From Elusimicrobia bacterium RIFCSPHIGHO2_02_FULL_57_9 (GTDB lineage Bacteria > Elusimicrobiota > Elusimicrobia > UBA1565 > UBA9628): DNA of 8,575 nt. Below, piece by piece: positions 6,217 through 8,575 of the stretch; the first letter of the stretch is position 1, and every line of letters begins with the position of its first letter. The notes below the pieces were generated by a model. That model saw only the letters and a list, made by a program, of their open reading frames with translations. It ran no database searches and had not been told where the DNA came from. Made by a program: the position numbers and the translations under genes. The stretch covers positions 1-8,575 of the forward strand of contig MGUO01000087.1 in NCBI GenBank assembly GCA_001800015.1, given 5' to 3'.

Positions 6217-7776
6217 ATGCTTTCTCAAATCTACTCGGCCGGCGTGAAGGGGATCAACGGCTATCCGGTTTTAGTCGAATTGGATCTTTCCAACGGCTTG
6301 CCGGCCTATACTACGGTGGGCCTGCCCGACAGCGCGGTCAAGGAATCACGGGAGCGCGTGAGCTCCGCCGTGCGCAATTCCGGGTATCGTTTCCCGCAGA
6401 GACGGATTACGGTTAACTTGGCACCGGCGCAATCGCGCAAGGAAGGAACGCATTTCGACCTGCCCATCGCTTTGGCCGTGCTTTCCGCCTCCGGCCAGCT
6501 CCAGGCGGAGGGCTGGCCGTCGAAATATTGTTTTATCGGGGAGCTGGCTTTGGATGGGAAACTTTTGCCGGTGCCCGGGGTGCTTTCCATGGCCATGCAG
6601 GCCAAGGCCCACGGCTTTGCGGCCATCGTGGTCCCCGAGGCCAATGCCGCGGAGGCGGGGGCCATCGGCATTCAAGCCCTGGCCGGGACTTCGCTGCGGC
6701 AGGTGGCGGATTGTTTAAGCACTGGAGCCGAAAATAGTCTTCTTACGGCTCCGGCGCCGGCTGCTGCCGCAGGCCATTTACTAGACGCCTCCGGCGCCGG
6801 CAAAATCTCCGCCAGTTTTGATGATTTGGCGGATGTGAAGGGGCAGATTTTGGCCAAACGCGCCCTGGAAATCGCCGCGGCGGGCGGCCATAATATCCTG
6901 CTGATCGGCCCGCCCGGCGTGGGAAAATCCATGCTGGCGCGAAGATTTCCAGGACTTTTGCCGCCTTTAACCGAGGGAGAAAGTTTCGAGGCTACCCGCA
7001 TCCATTCCGTCAACAGCCGCGAGGGCTTGATGCGGCAGCGCCCCTTCCGCGCCCCTCACCATTCAGCCTCCCGGGTATCCTTGGTCGGCGGCGGCCCGGC
7101 CGGCCGGCCGGGAGAGGTTTCCCTAGCCCATGGCGGCGTTCTCTTCCTGGATGAATTTCCGGAATTCGGACGCGCCGCCTTGGAAGCCCTGCGCCAGCCC
7201 TTGGAAGACGGCAAGGTTTTGGTGGCCCGGGCGCGCGAAGTCATGGAGTATCCTTCCCGCTTTATGCTGGTTGCCGCGGCCAACCCTTGCCCTTGCGGGT
7301 GGCGCGGCCATCCGGCGAAGAAATGCGTATGCGCCCCGCCCACCGTGCAAAAATACTTCGCGCGGCTCTCCGGGCCGCTCTTGGACCGCATCGATATGCA
7401 GGTTGAACTGGCGCCCTTGCCCTTCGAGGATTGGGCCACGGCCTCGGGCGCCGAGGAAAGCTCAGCCGCCGTGGCCGCCCGAGTCGCCTCGGCGCGAGCC
7501 AGGCAGAGAGGGCGTTTTACCTCGGCTGATTTCGCGACAAACGCTTATATCCAGCCGCGCTGGCTTTACCGGCACTGCGCTTTGGATAGCCGCGGGCTGG
7601 CGCTGCTTAAAAAGGCCTCCAAGAAACATAATCTGACGGCGCGCAGCCTGGACCGATTGCTCAAGGTGGCCCGCACCATCGCGGATTTGGCCGCATCCGC
7701 GTCGGTTTGTGAAACGCATTTAAGCGAGGCCCTGCAATACCGAAGTCTGGAACGGCTTTCGCAGGAGATAACGTAG
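6217..7776 (+). CDS. comM: ComM/YifB-family Mg chelatase-like AAA+ ATPase
   Basis: The product is 519 aa, close to the usual 500-510. ComM is a hexameric helicase that drives branch migration when incoming DNA is integrated during natural transformation. It is also widespread in bacteria not known to be competent. The N-terminal S5-fold/Lon-like domain starts GVKGINGYPVLVELDLSNG and contains VGLPDSAVKESRERV. The core has Walker A GPPGVGKS (231-238), Walker B VLFLDEF (308-314) and the family cysteine cluster NPCPCGW plus CVC (C358, C360, C370, C372). The C-terminal Mg-chelatase-type lid domain (SLDRLLKVARTIADL) is complete. Residues 180-194, between the N-terminal domain and the AAA+ core, come from an inverted copy of the palindromic repeat, accounting for extra linker length. 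It starts one base after the lipoprotein stop. Confidence 0.95.
   Translation: MLSQIYSAGVKGINGYPVLVELDLSNGLPAYTTVGLPDSAVKESRERVSSAVRNSGYRFPQRRITVNLAPAQSRKEGTHFDLPIALAVLSASGQLQAEGWPSKYCFIGELALDGKLLPVPGVLSMAMQAKAHGFAAIVVPEANAAEAGAIGIQALAGTSLRQVADCLSTGAENSLLTAPAPAAAAGHLLDASGAGKISASFDDLADVKGQILAKRALEIAAAGGHNILLIGPPGVGKSMLARRFPGLLPPLTEGESFEATRIHSVNSREGLMRQRPFRAPHHSASRVSLVGGGPAGRPGEVSLAHGGVLFLDEFPEFGRAALEALRQPLEDGKVLVARAREVMEYPSRFMLVAAANPCPCGWRGHPAKKCVCAPPTVQKYFARLSGPLLDRIDMQVELAPLPFEDWATASGAEESSAAVAARVASARARQRGRFTSADFATNAYIQPRWLYRHCALDSRGLALLKKASKKHNLTARSLDRLLKVARTIADLAASASVCETHLSEALQYRSLERLSQEIT
6756..6796 (-). repeat. Dispersed palindromic repeat, copy 3, inverted and diverged, inside comM
   Basis: Read on the - strand from 6796 this begins CGCCGGAGGCGTCTAGTAAA, identical to the first 20 positions of copies 1 and 2. 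It then diverges at a few sites (T for G after the AAA, and CCTGCGG for CCTCCGG), which puts one mismatch in the stem. The + strand reads HLLDASG in the ComM linker. It is flanked by direct copies of CTCCGGCGCCGGC at 6749-6761 and 6789-6801, the second overlapping the repeat end. Confidence 0.82.
7763..7767 (+). promoter_or_regulatory. Ribosome-binding site for the TPR-protein gene
   Basis: AGGAG lies 10 nt before the ATG at 7778, within the last codons of comM, and supports that start. Confidence 0.55.
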
Positions 7777-7777
7777 C

Positions 7778-8179
7778 ATGAAAAGATATATTTTCTTTGT
7801 CCTGGCTCTTTACGGGGCTTATTATTACTACAGCAGGCATTTTAATTTCAACAGAACCCTGGAGTACGCCCAGAAAAATCAGAAATCGATGCTCGCCCAG
7901 CCTATTCGCTATTACGGGGGCTTGGCCTATTACCAGAGCTCGCAATACCCCAAGGCCCAGGAGGCATTCTCGCAACTGCTGAAGGATCATCCCACGGGCT
8001 ACTATACGATGAAGGCTCTATTTTACCTCGAAGACACGGCCGAGCTTAATCGCGATTGGCCTGCGGCCAGGCAGGCTCTGGAACGCTATGTAGAAGAATT
8101 TCCAGACGGCAAGCATGCCGAACTTATGAGGAAACGATTGGAAATCTTAAATTATCAGCATCCCGGGCCCGTCCCATGA
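7778..8179 (+). CDS. Small membrane-anchored TPR-repeat protein
   Basis: This 133-aa protein begins with a hydrophobic, aromatic-rich segment (YIFFVLALYGAYYYY, residues 4-18) that reads as a signal anchor without a clear cleavage site or lipobox. Two tetratricopeptide-like helical hairpins follow. One starts near residue 43 (RYYGGLAYYQSSQYPKAQEA, ending LKDHP) and one near residue 77 (ALFYLEDTAELNRDWPAARQ, ending VEEFPDG). The x-FPDGKHA ending is typical of YbgF/BamD-like TPRs that scaffold envelope complexes, so a protein-binding role at the inner membrane facing the periplasm is likely. It starts one base after the comM stop and its own stop overlaps the next ATG (ATGA). The partner is unknown. 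Confidence 0.85.
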   Translation: MKRYIFFVLALYGAYYYYSRHFNFNRTLEYAQKNQKSMLAQPIRYYGGLAYYQSSQYPKAQEAFSQLLKDHPTGYYTMKALFYLEDTAELNRDWPAARQALERYVEEFPDGKHAELMRKRLEILNYQHPGPVP

Positions 8180-8562
8180 CGCCCTTTGCCGCGCGCGTCG
8201 CCGAAGGCATGCGGGAGCGGGGTTATACTTTGCGCCGTTTCTGCCGCAGCGCGGGCATTGATCCCTCGTTTTTCTCCAAGGTGCTTTCGGGAAAGCGCAG
8301 TCCGCCCGAGCAAGCCGTTCTGCGTAGAATCGCCCGGCTTCTGGAGGTCGAGCCCGCCGAGCTCATCGTTTTAGCCGGGCGCATCCCGAATGAATGGCGG
8401 GCGGTGTGGGAGAATCATCAGCTCTTTAAAGAGATGAACGAATTGGCCACCGGGCGACCTGTGGTTCGGCCCATGAGCCCCTGGCGCCATTCCTCAGCGC
8501 CGAGAGCTCATGGCCTGGCGGCTCCCGCCGCCAGGGGAGAGCTTTCGGAAGAGCTGCTATGA
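8176..8562 (+). CDS. XRE/Cro-type helix-turn-helix regulator
   Basis: This 128-aa protein has an N-terminal HTH_3-type DNA-binding domain at about residues 5-66. Helix 1 is AARVAEGMRERG, the turn and recognition region TLRRFCRSAGIDPSFFSKVLSGKRSPP, and the closing helix VLRRIARLLEVEPAELIVLAG. The remaining 60 residues hold a short helical region (WRAVWENHQLFKEMNELA) and a Pro/Ala/Arg tail that coincides with strong palindromes. The ATG at 8176 is chosen because it opens directly into the HTH fold and overlaps the preceding stop. A longer reading from 8056 would add residues that merely shadow the TPR gene. The stop overlaps the start of a further gene (ATGA at 8559-8562). That arrangement is common for regulator/metallopeptidase (ImmA/IrrE) pairs, but the partner is not visible. 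Confidence 0.9.
   Translation: MTPFAARVAEGMRERGYTLRRFCRSAGIDPSFFSKVLSGKRSPPEQAVLRRIARLLEVEPAELIVLAGRIPNEWRAVWENHQLFKEMNELATGRPVVRPMSPWRHSSAPRAHGLAAPAARGELSEELL
8471..8535 (+). repeat. Two adjacent strong hairpins in the 3' end of the XRE gene
   Basis: Hairpin A pairs CCATGAGC (8471-8478) with GCTCATGG (8506-8513), with an inner stem GGCGC (8483-8487) and GCGCC (8497-8501). Hairpin B follows immediately: CCTGGCGG (8514-8521) pairs perfectly with CCGCCAGG (8528-8535) around a 6-nt loop. Together they encode the low-complexity tail of the regulator. They may be an inserted REP-like element or a coupling/attenuation structure just before the next start. Confidence 0.55.
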
Positions 8563-8575
8563 TTTTTTCCCGTCG
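8559..8575 (+). CDS. Start of a further gene, truncated by the window edge
   Basis: An ATG at 8559 overlaps the XRE stop (ATGA) and reads MIFSR to the edge. A purine-rich GGAAGAG a few bases upstream could serve as ribosome-binding site. Given the XRE gene immediately before, an ImmA/IrrE-type metallopeptidase is a reasonable guess, but five codons cannot show it. Confidence 0.35.

Noticed and set aside
148..6796. CRISPR array formed by the three repeat copies
   Set aside because: The copies are kilobases apart, one is inverted, and all lie inside genes. There is no regular spacing and no cas gene.
6749..6801. Flanking 13-bp direct repeats as a transposon target-site duplication
   Set aside because: The 13-mer also occurs next to copy 1, is itself palindromic and GC-rich, and overlaps the element end, so it is more likely part of the element than duplicated target.
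6672..7013. Antisense open frame in comM containing the peptide PEASSK
   Set aside because: It is a shadow of comM. The peptide appears only because the repeat is inverted there.

Overview
The window is a compact, moderately GC-rich bacterial region in which every supported gene lies on the + strand, mostly with 1-4 nt overlaps or very short gaps. The lipobox lipoprotein, PilT-type motor, ComM homologue and microcompartment shell-protein tail point to a diderm bacterium. I lean towards an Elusimicrobiota-like or other poorly studied lineage, because of the non-canonical DnaA-like ATPase and the palindromic repeats inside genes, but the sequence alone does not fix the taxon. No tRNA, rRNA, CRISPR array, transposase or rho-independent terminator was seen.

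Layout: (i) 1-407 is the downstream end of what looks like a bacterial microcompartment (BMC) locus. It holds the last residues of a BMC-domain shell protein, then a 106-aa protein with an encapsulation-peptide-like N-terminus, a Pro/Ala linker and a small C-terminal domain. (ii) 413-1498 is a PilT-family retraction ATPase. (iii) 1545-5214 is a coupled trio: an unrecognised 212-aa protein with a Pro/Ala linker, a 540-aa protein built around a DnaA-type AAA+ domain but without DnaA's DNA-binding domain, and a membrane-anchored GAF histidine kinase with no response regulator beside it. (iv) 5211-6215 is a lipoprotein. (v) 6217-7776 is a ComM/YifB-family AAA+ ATPase. (vi) 7778-8179 is a small membrane-anchored TPR protein. 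(vii) 8176-8562 is an XRE-type regulator whose stop overlaps the start of a further gene that runs off the window.

The most unusual signal is a dispersed palindromic repeat of about 41 bp. Two copies in the same orientation (148-188 and 2562-2602) are 40/41 identical and are translated in the same frame, giving PEASSKGPP, inside the linkers of two unrelated proteins. A third, diverged copy lies inverted at 6756-6796 inside comM, exactly in the linker between the N-terminal domain and the AAA+ core, where it is read as HLLDASG. The repeat therefore appears to invade coding regions at places where extra residues are tolerated, in either orientation. Two other palindromic segments, at 3366-3382 and 8471-8535, also lie in a linker and a C-terminal tail and may be further families of the same kind.

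Functionally, PilT, the kinase, the DnaA-like ATPase and ComM would fit a module for type IV pilus motility, DNA uptake and its control. That link rests on gene order and known family roles. It is not shown directly by the sequence.
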